Program-made: the position numbers and the translations under genes | Notes under the pieces: model-generated | The model's database searches: none | What the model was told of the DNA's origin: nothing | Seen by the model: the letters and a program-made list of their open reading frames with translations, nothing else | Shown here: one piece after another, positions 6,750-15,378 of the stretch | How the letters are laid out: each line of letters starts with the position of its first letter | Numbering within the stretch: the stretch's first letter is position 1 | Assembly: GCF_900104575.1 (NCBI RefSeq) | Contig: NZ_LT629731.1 | Span: 632,189-696,188 of the forward strand | Reading direction: 5' to 3' | Length of the DNA: 64,000 bases | DNA from: Bacillus tuaregi | Lineage (GTDB): Bacteria; Bacillota; Bacilli; Bacillales; Cytobacillaceae

Positions 6750-8651
6750 CTATTGATTAGCCTGATCCATGCGATACAGCATCGTAACAATATGAGACCG
6801 CTTCATTGGTTCATTTGGCTTAAAGGAGGTATAGTTTTTCGGTGCTTGTCCATTTGAATCAAGATAGCCATCAACAAGGTTGTGATCATATAACCATTGA
6901 ACAGCCTCTTCCTCGCTTACGGTGCTTTCGGTAAAGGTGCTAACAAGCAGAACGGCTGCTTCGCCTCTTGATAGGGCAGCATTTCCCTTTTCTTTTACAG
7001 GAAGACCGTATGATTTGGCAAGAGAATAGATGTTGGCTAATGATTCATCCTTCAAGTCCTCGCCTAATTTATACCGTAAAAAGACTCGTAAATACTCGCT
7101 TTCAGTCATTGGCTGGTATGGCTTCAATACTTTTTCCACTTCATAGCCCTTGATAATACCTTCACCGATGGCCCAGGCAAATGGTTCTGACCAGAATAGA
7201 CCTGGCTCGTAATCCTTATAGACTGTTAAATCAACGTCCGTTTCCTCGGTGATAGTGCCTGTCTTGACCCATTCAGCGATATCGTTAATCATCTCCTCCG
7301 CGACATTTCCTGGTGTCATATATTCGGTCATTCCGTCTGGCTCAGCTGGATAATTGGCAAGGAAATGCATCATATCAGGATACAATTGATACTGGGCATT
7401 CTTCCGACCGTCTAAAGCAGCTTTCCAGTTTTCCAAATGCTCAGCAGGGACTTGGATATCCTTTCCGCCCTGTAAAAATAGCAGTGGGACATTTTGCTCT
7501 TTTATCAGCTCTGCTGGGTCGTAGTCATTTAAATCAAACCACCAGTAAGCCGGAGTCAATTGGAATTCAGGCGGCAGGTTGTCTCGTGAATATTGTGGAT
7601 CATTGAGATAAGTAATCTGTGATTTTAGCCAATCCACCTGGGCTTTAGCTGCATCAAGCTGCTCCTGTGGCGCATTCATTTCTTCGGCACGCAAGAGTGA
7701 CTGCTCCATTTGCCATAATAACAGCTCATGGAATTTACCGGTTGGACCTGCAACTCCGATACCGCCTTTTATATCCTTGGATTTGTCATTTTCCAAAATA
7801 AGTGGTAAAGCATATCCGCCTTGGCTGTGTCCTAGTACGAAGATATTTTTGCTATCCACTTTTGGAATGGATTTCAATGCTTCTACCGCGAGATTGGCAT
7901 CCTCAACGGTTTCCTCCATGATGGAAAACTTAGGGTCCATGCTTGATTTTATCGAATGTGTATTGGTTCTTTTATCATAACGAAGCACGGCAACCCCATG
8001 ATTCGCCAGCCCTACTGCCATATCACGGAATGGCTTAAAGCCATAAGCTGTTTCGTCCATATCGTTTGGCCCTGAACCGTGGACAAGAACAACCACTGGA
8101 AATGGTCCATCACCTTTAGGGAGTGTTAAGACACCTGGCAATGTGAAAGGAGCATCACCAATCGTGATTTGTTTTTCTATATAATTCTCAGGATGGTTAT
8201 AGTCTGGATTAATGATTTGACTCGGGTCACTGGCCTGTTCCGGATGAAAATCAACAACTTTTCCATTTTCATCATAGTTAAACACGAATACTAATGGTCC
8301 ATTCGCGGCAGTGACAAGGAGCTTTACCTTCTGATGAAGACCATTATGTTGATTCTCCTGCAGTACAACGTTATTAATTTTTCCATAAGCATTTAAACCT
8401 GCCCAAAGCTGTGGCAATTGTTCCTTTGGCAAAAATTCCTGCAGCTGCTCGCTTAATAAAGGATAAAGCGTATCCCAGTCCTGCTGCTCCGCTAGCGAAA
8501 TAAAATCCTTCGCTGCCTTTTCAAAATCTGCTTGTTTCATAGACTGCTCCGCATAGACCGCTGGAGCAGGAAGAGTTCCCCCAACGCCAACCGCTGCGAT
8601 TCCAAGCGTACTGGCTAAAAGCCACTTTGCCATCACTGTGTGTTTTTTCAC
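6750..8651 (-). CDS. Exported alpha/beta-hydrolase with S-layer-homology-like C-terminus
   Basis: 633 residues from a GTG at 8651, chosen because aaaggaggt lies 6-7 bases upstream; the frame is open further up but carries no site. Residues 1-34 are a signal peptide ending in PAVYA. Residues ~36-135 look like a DUF3887-type domain. Residues ~160-470 are an alpha/beta-hydrolase of the dienelactone-hydrolase/acyl-peptidase type: oxyanion loop VHGSGPND, nucleophile GHSQGG, acid in LFLQGGKDIQ and histidine in MMHFLANY. Residues ~480-633 resemble S-layer-homology repeats (FAWAIGEGIIKGYE, YLRVFLRYKLG), implying attachment to the cell wall. The substrate is unknown; an esterase or peptidase role is plausible. 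Confidence 0.8.
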   Translation of the reverse strand: MKKHTVMAKWLLASTLGIAAVGVGGTLPAPAVYAEQSMKQADFEKAAKDFISLAEQQDWDTLYPLLSEQLQEFLPKEQLPQLWAGLNAYGKINNVVLQENQHNGLHQKVKLLVTAANGPLVFVFNYDENGKVVDFHPEQASDPSQIINPDYNHPENYIEKQITIGDAPFTLPGVLTLPKGDGPFPVVVLVHGSGPNDMDETAYGFKPFRDMAVGLANHGVAVLRYDKRTNTHSIKSSMDPKFSIMEETVEDANLAVEALKSIPKVDSKNIFVLGHSQGGYALPLILENDKSKDIKGGIGVAGPTGKFHELLLWQMEQSLLRAEEMNAPQEQLDAAKAQVDWLKSQITYLNDPQYSRDNLPPEFQLTPAYWWFDLNDYDPAELIKEQNVPLLFLQGGKDIQVPAEHLENWKAALDGRKNAQYQLYPDMMHFLANYPAEPDGMTEYMTPGNVAEEMINDIAEWVKTGTITEETDVDLTVYKDYEPGLFWSEPFAWAIGEGIIKGYEVEKVLKPYQPMTESEYLRVFLRYKLGEDLKDESLANIYSLAKSYGLPVKEKGNAALSRGEAAVLLVSTFTESTVSEEEAVQWLYDHNLVDGYLDSNGQAPKNYTSFKPNEPMKRSHIVTMLYRMDQANQ

Positions 8652-8719
8652 AAATATACCTCCTTTTAATGCGCTCATACATAGTATTCTATTAGTTCTA
8701 TAGAATTCCTGCTTAAAAA

Positions 8720-8766
8720 GTGACAGGCACGCCCCGAATAATCTTGTTTCACAGAATGTTTCACGG
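8720..8766 (+). repeat. GTGACAGGCAC dispersed repeat
   Basis: A ~48-bp unit beginning gtgacaggcacgccccgaa and ending gtttcacagaatgtttcac. Near-identical copies are at 10265, 11881 and 13734, and partial ones at 6657, 13874 (inverted) and 44383 (inverted). The unit occurs in intergenic sequence and, in one case, at a gene end. Function unknown. Confidence 0.75.
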
Positions 8767-8852
8767 ACGTTTATTTGTATCATTGGAGATACGGTAATTT
8801 TTCGGTTAAAGAGTACATGATTTACCCCACACTTCAGAAGAAGTCTCCACAT

Positions 8853-9184
8853 GTCAAAGATGAAGGAAGGCTAAGCTGTCTACTAAATTCCATATAATTT
8901 ACACAATCTGTCCTGTTGTTTCCATAGTTCTGGTATTTTATTATGATATAATTTTGATAGTACTATATATACTGAATATTGAATTTTACTGATAGACGTG
9001 CCGGGGTACGATGAGGTTTTCACGCTTGATTCGGAATGAATAGCGGCTTTTCGTTTCATTGCCACTTGTGGCAATACAGCATCAGACTCCGGAAGAAATG
9101 ATCATGAAACCGAAGGAAGATGATGATGATGCTTGAAATGGTATTGGCGCAAGGCTCATTAATCTCGCACGGAAGTCGTATCCT
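8853..9184. other. Intergenic region with an 18-bp perfect palindrome
   Basis: No gene is supported here. The notable feature is attgccac-tt-gtggcaat at 9058-9075, about 110 bp before the phosphate transporter start, which could be an operator or short hairpin. A short in-frame stretch upstream of the transporter (M-I-M-K-P-K-E-D-D-D-D-A) ends in TGA and looks non-functional. Confidence 0.4.
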
Positions 9185-10237
9185 ATGGTTATAACGTTCA
9201 TGGACTTCATCTCAGAATTTAGCATGAATCCGGCATTAATTATCACGACCGTTCTCACATTGGGAGTCATCATTGTGAATGGGTGGACTGATGCCCCTAA
9301 CGCCATCGCTACTTGTATCTCTACCCGTGCCATGCGGATGGGGTCGGCTATCTTCATGGCGGCCGTGTTCAACCTGCTCGGTGTAATCGCCATGACCATG
9401 CTCAATCAAAAGGTGGCAGAGACTATTTACAATATGGTCGATTTCCATGGTGATGTAGATGATGCCCTGGTTGCGTTATGTGCAGCCTTGACAGCGATTG
9501 TCCTTTGGGCAACGGCAGCGTGGGTATTTGGAATTCCAACTAGTGAGAGTCATGCATTAATTGCCGGGCTTTCAGGAGCAGCCATTGCTTTACAGGGGGG
9601 ATTCTCTGGCATTAATGGCGAGGAATGGGTCAAGGTTCTCTATGGTTTAGTCCTTTCTACTGTACTGGGCTTTGTCCTTGGCTTTGTCGTGGTCAAGCTT
9701 GTTGAGCTTTTCTGCAGGAGGATGGATCGTCAGAAAACGAACCGTTTTTTTGGCAAAGCGCAGATTATGTCCGCCGCCGGCATGGCATTTATGCATGGGG
9801 CACAGGATGGTCAGAAATTCATTGGTGTTTTCCTGCTAGGGATGTTTCTATCGAAGGGGCAGACGCAAGCTGCCGAAGTGATTATACCATTATGGCTGAT
9901 GATTATTTGTGCGTCCGTGATGGGGCTCGGTACATCCATTGGCGGCTATCGCATCATCAAGTCGGTTGGCATGGATATGGTCAAGCTGGAAAAATATCAG
10001 GGCTTTTCTGCAGATTTGGCAGGGGTAATCTGCTTATTACTCTCCACGGCTGGTGGCATACCGGTTTCAACCACCCATACAAAAACAACCGCAATTATGG
10101 GCGTGGGAGCTGCAAGGCGTATTAGGAATGTTAATTTAGGCATTGTCCGAGAAATGGTACTCGCCTGGGTGCTGACATTCCCCTGCTGTGGATTGGTCGG
10201 TTACTTGATCGCCAAGCTGTTCATATCGATTTTTTAA
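9185..10237 (+). CDS. PiT-family inorganic phosphate transporter
   Basis: A 350-residue multi-span membrane protein of the PiT/PHO4 family, which moves phosphate (often as a metal-phosphate) with protons. The two PiT signature halves are visible: NGWTDAPNAIATCISTRAM near residue 38 and PVSTTHTKTTAIMGVG near residue 300. The central GMAFMHGAQDGQKF is also typical. The start is uncertain: ATG at 9185 or 9200, neither with a strong ribosome-binding site; the frame is closed by TGA 54 bp upstream. No adjacent PhoU-like/DUF47 partner is present, although one often accompanies this family. Confidence 0.88.
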   Translation: MVITFMDFISEFSMNPALIITTVLTLGVIIVNGWTDAPNAIATCISTRAMRMGSAIFMAAVFNLLGVIAMTMLNQKVAETIYNMVDFHGDVDDALVALCAALTAIVLWATAAWVFGIPTSESHALIAGLSGAAIALQGGFSGINGEEWVKVLYGLVLSTVLGFVLGFVVVKLVELFCRRMDRQKTNRFFGKAQIMSAAGMAFMHGAQDGQKFIGVFLLGMFLSKGQTQAAEVIIPLWLMIICASVMGLGTSIGGYRIIKSVGMDMVKLEKYQGFSADLAGVICLLLSTAGGIPVSTTHTKTTAIMGVGAARRIRNVNLGIVREMVLAWVLTFPCCGLVGYLIAKLFISIF

Positions 10238-10264
10238 AGCCGGTAAAAGGTGAAATTGCATGGA

Positions 10265-10312
10265 GTGACAGGCACCGCCCGAAAAATCTTGTTTCACAGA
10301 ATGTTTCACAGA
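10265..10312 (+). repeat. GTGACAGGCAC dispersed repeat
   Basis: A copy of the ~48-bp unit (gtgacaggcaccgcccgaaa ... ttcacagaatgtttcaca), 28 bp after the phosphate transporter. The rest of 10313-10688 contains a terminator-like hairpin and the MFS gene's upstream region. Confidence 0.8.
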
Positions 10313-10492
10313 GATAGGTTCATAGAAGAAATGGAGTGGGATGATTCTGCCTTGTATTGATTAGGTAGAAATTACCTTTAGCATAATGCTAGAACGATTA
10401 CAGCGTTTCACGTTATGATGTGTAAGGACTTTCTGCATCTTCGCATATCAAAATATAGATTTTGAACTGGCTATTAGCTACATATTTAAATA

Positions 10493-10532
10493 AAAGCAGG
10501 GGAAGGTTCCAATTCCCTTGCTTTCTTCTTGT
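10493..10532 (+). terminator. Hairpin, probable terminator
   Basis: aaagcaggggaa, a short loop, then ttcccttgctttcttctt gives a stem with a pyrimidine-rich tail. It lies 250 bp after the phosphate transporter with no other gene between. Confidence 0.55.
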
Positions 10533-10688
10533 ACAAACTAGGCTGTGTGGATAAAGGGCATGTGGCCATGCGTTTGATTCGGTTTGCATCACTTAATCTA
10601 CATGTATGCAGACCTTTGAGAGACCAATTCTCCAAAAACTAACAACTACAGAATCTATAACTAAAAAGAGGGAGGAATCATAGATTAA

Positions 10689-11936
10689 ATGAAAGAGAAA
10701 TTTCCATGGCTGTATTTATTGCTGCTATCAAGCGTGACCTTTATGGGGATACTGTCAGAGCTGGTACCTTCGGGAATTCTGCCTGAAATGAGTGAAGGTC
10801 TGCAGGTTTCCTATTCATCTATCGGACTATTAGTCAGTATTTATGCGATTGCCTCTACGGTCGGAACGATCCCGTTAATCACCTTGACGATGCCGATGAA
10901 CAGAAAAAAACTGTTGACGATCCTGATGTATGTTTTCGGGGTTTCCAATTTAATCATTGCCTTTTCGCCGTCCTATTTTCTAATCGCTGCTGCCAGACTT
11001 GTCGGAGGAATCTCTGCTGGTGTGCTGTGGCCAATGGTGTCGGCCTATGCAATGCGTCTCGTATCCCCTAGGCAGCATGGAAGAGCCATTGCAGTTACCA
11101 TGGCCGGAAGCACCCTTGGTCTTGGGGTCGGTTTACCGATTATGACCACAATTGGTACGGAGCTTGGCTGGAGAATCGAATTTGGCGTTCTGTCGGCGAT
11201 TATTTTTGCGATTGCCGTTTTGGGTCAGGTGATTTTACCGTCTATTGCAGGGGAACAACGAACAAAAACAAATTCACCTTTTTACATCATTCGCAATAAG
11301 TCCGTCGTCATTTGCTTGGTCGTGACCTTCCTCACGATTATGGCCCATTATGGTTTGTATACGTATATTGCCCCGCTTGTCGAAGATATTAGCTTTGCCG
11401 GCGGAATCAAGCTGGCCTCCATTCTGTTTGGGATTGGGACGATCCTGTCCGTTGTCATGGCAGGTAAAGTCATCGATACTCACCTTCGAGCTCTGACAGC
11501 CTTTATGTTAAGTTTGGCTTTTGGCACGATGCTGTTGTTTGTGGGTTTTAAAGGTGCAGCTTTTATCTCACATCTAGCCTTCCTTTTATGGGGCATTTCC
11601 TTCGGAGCGCTTGTTTCGATTTTTCAGGCGGCTGTCACGAGACAGGTCGCTACTGGAAAAGATGTGGCAACCTCCCTGCAATCGAGTACCTTTAACTTGG
11701 GTATTGTGTTTGGAAGTGCATTGGGCGGCACGATCTTAGAGAATTTATCCGTATTCCATATCATTTATGTCACGATTGCTTTACTAGTTCTCCCAATTCT
11801 TTTGAGTCTTTTTGCAAAAAAAACCTTCTGGCAGGGGGACGTGAATGCAGGAGAAGTGGAAACAGCACACAAAAGCTATAGTGACAGGCACCGCCCGAAA
11901 AATCTTGTTTCACAAAATGTTTCACAGATTGACTGA
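10689..11936 (+). CDS. MFS transporter, DHA1-type exporter
   Basis: 415 residues, about 12 hydrophobic helices, with an MFS N-terminal half (SELVPSGILPEMSEGLQVSYSS, then IYAIASTVGTIPL) and the family motif RLVGGISAGVLWPMVSAYA. This matches the AraJ/YdhP-like drug or sugar-efflux subgroup; the substrate is unknown. agggagga lies about 12 bases before the ATG. The last ~18 residues (DRHRPKNLVSQNVSQID) are encoded by a GTGACAGGCAC dispersed repeat (11881-11927), so the native C-terminus was probably altered by repeat insertion. Confidence 0.85.
   Translation: MKEKFPWLYLLLLSSVTFMGILSELVPSGILPEMSEGLQVSYSSIGLLVSIYAIASTVGTIPLITLTMPMNRKKLLTILMYVFGVSNLIIAFSPSYFLIAAARLVGGISAGVLWPMVSAYAMRLVSPRQHGRAIAVTMAGSTLGLGVGLPIMTTIGTELGWRIEFGVLSAIIFAIAVLGQVILPSIAGEQRTKTNSPFYIIRNKSVVICLVVTFLTIMAHYGLYTYIAPLVEDISFAGGIKLASILFGIGTILSVVMAGKVIDTHLRALTAFMLSLAFGTMLLFVGFKGAAFISHLAFLLWGISFGALVSIFQAAVTRQVATGKDVATSLQSSTFNLGIVFGSALGGTILENLSVFHIIYVTIALLVLPILLSLFAKKTFWQGDVNAGEVETAHKSYSDRHRPKNLVSQNVSQID
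11881..11927 (+). repeat. GTGACAGGCAC dispersed repeat forming a gene end
   Basis: A copy of the ~48-bp unit lying inside the 3' end of the MFS reading frame, contributing its terminal residues; the stop follows a few codons later. Confidence 0.8.
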
Positions 11937-12108
11937 TAGAGAAATATTACTGTGAGTGGATTCAACTGTCCTGATGTTAAATGATTAGCTCCGAATTTAT
12001 TCAACCGATGAATGCAGAGGAATCCAATCCAGTAGCACTATCAGCTCTAGTAATCCAAAGTCACATTTGTTACGATATTTATTAAGTCAAATGCTAAGAA
12101 GGTCTACG

Positions 12109-12348
12109 ATGGAGAAAAATCAACTAGAGTGGAAAAAATTCCTTGAGCAGCAGCTGGAATGGGGTAAACAAAGGGATCGAATATTAGAACAAATAGAGAA
12201 GAAGCTTTTTGAAATGAAAAGTATTGCCGAATATGCTGCACAGCATGAACTTTCAAAGACGGAAGCGGAAAAGTTAAATGAGCAATTGAATGTGCTAAAG
12301 GATGAAATACATGCGCTTGAAGAATGTTCACGCCATATGGTTCATTGA
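12109..12348 (+). CDS. Small coiled-coil protein
   Basis: 79 residues starting MEKNQLEWKKFLEQQ; ATG 12109 is chosen with gaaggt upstream rather than the in-frame ATG at 12067. The sequence is almost entirely charged helix with heptad-like spacing (WGKQRDRILEQIEKKLFEM, EKLNEQLNVLKDEIHALEE), so a coiled coil is likely. No signal peptide or membrane segment. Function unknown; it lies between an exporter and a cell-wall glycosidase, with no overlap to either. Confidence 0.6.
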   Translation: MEKNQLEWKKFLEQQLEWGKQRDRILEQIEKKLFEMKSIAEYAAQHELSKTEAEKLNEQLNVLKDEIHALEECSRHMVH

Positions 12349-12427
12349 TTGCTCAAAAGTAAGAGGTCTGTTGCACCCTTGATGTAGCTTACCTAGAAAA
12401 AACAGTATTTAGATTAGGATGATGGTC

Positions 12428-13723
12428 ATGACAAAAAAGAGAATCGCCACGTTATATAGTATTGTATTTTTATTAGCGATTGTCCTTTCATTGGTATTAG
12501 TCTTCTTTTTCAACCAGGATAAAGATTCTACGAAACCAAATGAAGAGCTCCAGAATGAACAGGATATTAAAAATGAGGAGCCTAGAGATCCAGATTCAGA
12601 GCCTAGAGATCCAGATTCAGAGCCGAGCAAAGATAACGGTGACACGCCGGAAAATAAGCTGGAGAAAAAGGTTGAGACTATCATGGAAAATATGAGTCTG
12701 CGCGAAAAAATCGGTCAATTAATGATTGTTGGTTTTCAAAGTTCGCAGGTGGATGACCATATTACGGAAATGATTACGGATTACAACGTCGGCGGCGTTA
12801 TTTACTACGATCGGAATATGAAAACGCCAAGGCAGGTGGCGGAGTTGTCCAATGATTTGCAGGAGCTTGCCTCACAAACTCAGCACAAGCTTCCCCTGAT
12901 GCTAAGCATTGACCAAGAGGGTGGAGCGATTGTCCGCATGAAGGAGCATGTTACCCCGATTCCGTCACAGCAAACATTAGGCCAGCAGGGCGATGCGGCC
13001 GCTGTTTATCATACCGCTTATCTTACTGGTCAGGAATTGTCTACCATGGGGATTCATGTGAACTTTGCGCCTGTTTTAGATTTATCGGATCAGGACAGCC
13101 GTTCTTTCGGATCGGACCCAGAGAAAGCGAACCTCTTCGGCCAGGAAGTCATTAAGGGTCTAGTAGACTCTGGAATGGTAGCGACCTTAAAGCATTTTCC
13201 TGGTCATGGACGAACCAATGTCGATCCTCACAAGGATACCTCATCCGTTGAAGTAGATCGGTTCGACTTAGAAAATCAAGACCTTTATCCGTTTAAAAAA
13301 ACAATAGAGCAAATCGACCATCAGAGCTTTTTCGTCATGGTGACACATGTTAAATATCCTGCTTATGATGAAGTGAATCCAGCTAGTATCTCGCCAACCA
13401 TTATTCAAGAGCTGCTAAGGGATGAGCTGGGCTACACGGGCATCGTCGTAACTGATGACTTGGAAATGGGCGCCGTGAATAAATACTTCACCTATGAGGA
13501 CCTAGGCTATAAGGCTGTGGAAGCAGGAGCCGATATATTACTCGTATGTCATACATTAGAAAATCAGAAAAAAGTATTTAATGGCATTCTAGAAGCTGTA
13601 GAAACAAATCAATTGTCGGAAGAGAGAATTGATGAAGCAGTCAAACGAATCCTGATGTATAAGCTTTCTTCACTGAAAAACACTCATGTGGACCCTTCAC
13701 GTGCTGAAAAGATGGTTGGGTGA
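12428..13723 (+). CDS. nagZ: Beta-N-acetylhexosaminidase, GH3 family
   Basis: About 431 residues. An N-terminal hydrophobic segment (residues ~8-28) acts as signal or anchor, followed by an acidic Glu/Asp/Pro-rich linker with a duplicated EPRDPDS unit (21-bp direct repeat near 12580-12620), then a GH3 catalytic domain from ~residue 90. Seen motifs are SIDQEGGAIVRM, the catalytic KHFPGHG...D-x-H loop, and VVTDDLEMGAV with the nucleophilic aspartate. The family removes GlcNAc from muropeptides during wall recycling. It is single-domain, shorter than B. subtilis NagZ. I take ATG 12428, given the taggat upstream. Confidence 0.87.
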   Translation: MTKKRIATLYSIVFLLAIVLSLVLVFFFNQDKDSTKPNEELQNEQDIKNEEPRDPDSEPRDPDSEPSKDNGDTPENKLEKKVETIMENMSLREKIGQLMIVGFQSSQVDDHITEMITDYNVGGVIYYDRNMKTPRQVAELSNDLQELASQTQHKLPLMLSIDQEGGAIVRMKEHVTPIPSQQTLGQQGDAAAVYHTAYLTGQELSTMGIHVNFAPVLDLSDQDSRSFGSDPEKANLFGQEVIKGLVDSGMVATLKHFPGHGRTNVDPHKDTSSVEVDRFDLENQDLYPFKKTIEQIDHQSFFVMVTHVKYPAYDEVNPASISPTIIQELLRDELGYTGIVVTDDLEMGAVNKYFTYEDLGYKAVEAGADILLVCHTLENQKKVFNGILEAVETNQLSEERIDEAVKRILMYKLSSLKNTHVDPSRAEKMVG

Positions 13724-13733
13724 CACCAGATGG

Positions 13734-13781
13734 GTGACAGGCACCACCCGAAAAATCTTGTTTCACAGAATGTTTCACAGA
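13734..13781 (+). repeat. GTGACAGGCAC dispersed repeat
   Basis: A copy of the ~48-bp unit 10 bp after the nagZ stop. An inverted fragment (ggtgcctgtcac, 13874-13885) lies on the far side of the terminator, beside the gntZ stop. Confidence 0.8.
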
Positions 13782-13793
13782 GAAGATGTATAT

Positions 13794-13835
13794 AAAAGAA
13801 AAGCAGGGGAAATGAAATCTCCTGCTTTTCTTTTG
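13794..13835. terminator. Bidirectional terminator between nagZ and gntZ
   Basis: aaaagaaaagcaggg, a loop of about 10, then ctcctgcttttctttt. A-rich and T-rich flanks allow it to serve both convergent genes. Confidence 0.8.
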
Positions 13836-13896
13836 TATTTATATCATGCAAATAGTGGGGTTTATAACAGGATGGTGCCTGTCACACCCAATTCGG

Positions 13897-15300
13897 TCAC
13901 ACCCAATTCGTATGAAAAACGCCTTCTAAATCACGTCGTTCGTACGTGTGGGCACCAAAGTAATCCCGTTGGGCCTGTAGAAGGCTCGCACTGGAGGTTC
14001 CGGTACGATAGCTGTCAAAGTAGGTAAGGGAGGCACTTAGGCATGGGAATGAGATTCCTGCTTGAATACCTTCACAAACGACCTTTCGTAAGCCGTTTTG
14101 ATAATCCTTAATCATCTCCACAAAATAGGGTGAGATTAATAGATTGGATAGGTTAGGCTCTTCCGCATAGGCTTCACTGATGACATTTAAGAATTTCGCG
14201 CGAATGATGCAGCCGCCGCGGAAGATCAGGGCGATATCTTTTAATGGTAAATCCCATCCATACAACTCTGAAGTCATTTTATATTGGGTAAAGCCCTGGG
14301 CGTAGGCACATACTTTTCCCATATATAAAGCCTGTCTCACGAAGTCAATCCATACATTTTTATCAAGAGTTTCTTGACCTTTAATTGGTCCTGATAGGAT
14401 GTGTTCAGCTTTCACGCGTTCCTCTTTTAATGAAGAGATATAACGAGCGAATAAGGATTCAGTAATAATTGAAGTAGGGATTCCGTTATCGATCGCTTGA
14501 ATGCTTGTCCATTTACCGGTTCCTTTTTGCCCTGCTTTATCAAGAATCACATCAACAAGTGGTAAATCGGTAATCTCATCCTTTTTCCTTAAAATCTCTG
14601 CCGTAATTTCGATTAAATAGCTCTTCAGCTCACCTTGATTCCACTCATCAAAGATATCGGCAATTTCCTCAACAGATAAACCTAATCTTTCTCGTAAAAA
14701 GGAATAGGCCTCTGTAATCAGCTGCATGTCGGCATATTCGATTCCATTATGGACCATTTTGACAAAATGTCCCGCACCTTTAGGTCCGATATACACACAG
14801 CAAGGCTCACCGTCTACCTGCGCCGCAATTTTCGTTAGAATAGGGGCGACTTTTTCATAAACCTCTCTGTCACCGCCAGGCATAATCGATGGACCGGTTA
14901 ACGCGCCGACTTCTCCGCCTGAAATCCCAATTCCTAAATAACCGATGCCCTTTGCCTTCAGCTCCTCATAGCGGCGTTCTGTGTCCTCATAATGAGAATT
15001 TCCGCCGTCCATAATAATATCGCCTTCCTCCAGAAGAGGAACTAACGTGCTGATAACCGAATCAATCGCTTTACCTGCCGTCACCATTAAGAAAATTTTA
15101 CGCGGTTTTTCTAGTGATTGGACAAAGTTCTCTACCTCGTAGTAGGGAGTCATACTTTGTCCATCAAGCTTTTCCACAAGCTTGTCGGTTAAATCCCTTG
15201 TGTAATTATAAACGGCCACCTGCTCTCCGTTGTTCGCCATATTTAACGCAATATTACTGCCCATAACTCCTAAACCAATCACACCAATGGTATGTAACAT
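13897..15300 (-). CDS. gntZ: 6-phosphogluconate dehydrogenase, decarboxylating
   Basis: 467 residues, full length. It oxidises and decarboxylates 6-phosphogluconate to ribulose 5-phosphate. The N-terminal dinucleotide-binding GVIGLGVMGSNIALNMA, the substrate-binding MDGGNSHYEDTERR, the GISGGEVGALTGPSIMPGG loop and the catalytic GAGHFVKMVHNGIEYADMQ are all present. It is the last gene of the gluconate operon, 78 bp after gntP, so I call it gntZ rather than the housekeeping gndA. The final residues lie next to an inverted dispersed-repeat fragment but still match the usual FHTNW ending. Confidence 0.92.
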   Translation of the reverse strand: MLHTIGVIGLGVMGSNIALNMANNGEQVAVYNYTRDLTDKLVEKLDGQSMTPYYEVENFVQSLEKPRKIFLMVTAGKAIDSVISTLVPLLEEGDIIMDGGNSHYEDTERRYEELKAKGIGYLGIGISGGEVGALTGPSIMPGGDREVYEKVAPILTKIAAQVDGEPCCVYIGPKGAGHFVKMVHNGIEYADMQLITEAYSFLRERLGLSVEEIADIFDEWNQGELKSYLIEITAEILRKKDEITDLPLVDVILDKAGQKGTGKWTSIQAIDNGIPTSIITESLFARYISSLKEERVKAEHILSGPIKGQETLDKNVWIDFVRQALYMGKVCAYAQGFTQYKMTSELYGWDLPLKDIALIFRGGCIIRAKFLNVISEAYAEEPNLSNLLISPYFVEMIKDYQNGLRKVVCEGIQAGISFPCLSASLTYFDSYRTGTSSASLLQAQRDYFGAHTYERRDLEGVFHTNWV

Positions 15301-15378
15301 CTATAATCGACTCCTTTTTTTCAGAATAATAGGCAGTGAGGCCCTCACCGAGGTGGGAACTCATCTGCCTGATAAAGC

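Noticed and set aside
9119-9184. In-frame TGA upstream of the phosphate transporter, considered as a second selenocysteine codon
   Set aside because: No hairpin with a GGUC-type loop follows at the right distance, and the upstream residues (poly-Asp) do not extend a known family domain.
13686-14027. 113-codon plus-strand ORF across the nagZ-gntZ junction
   Set aside because: It reads through a dispersed repeat, a terminator and the antisense of gntZ.
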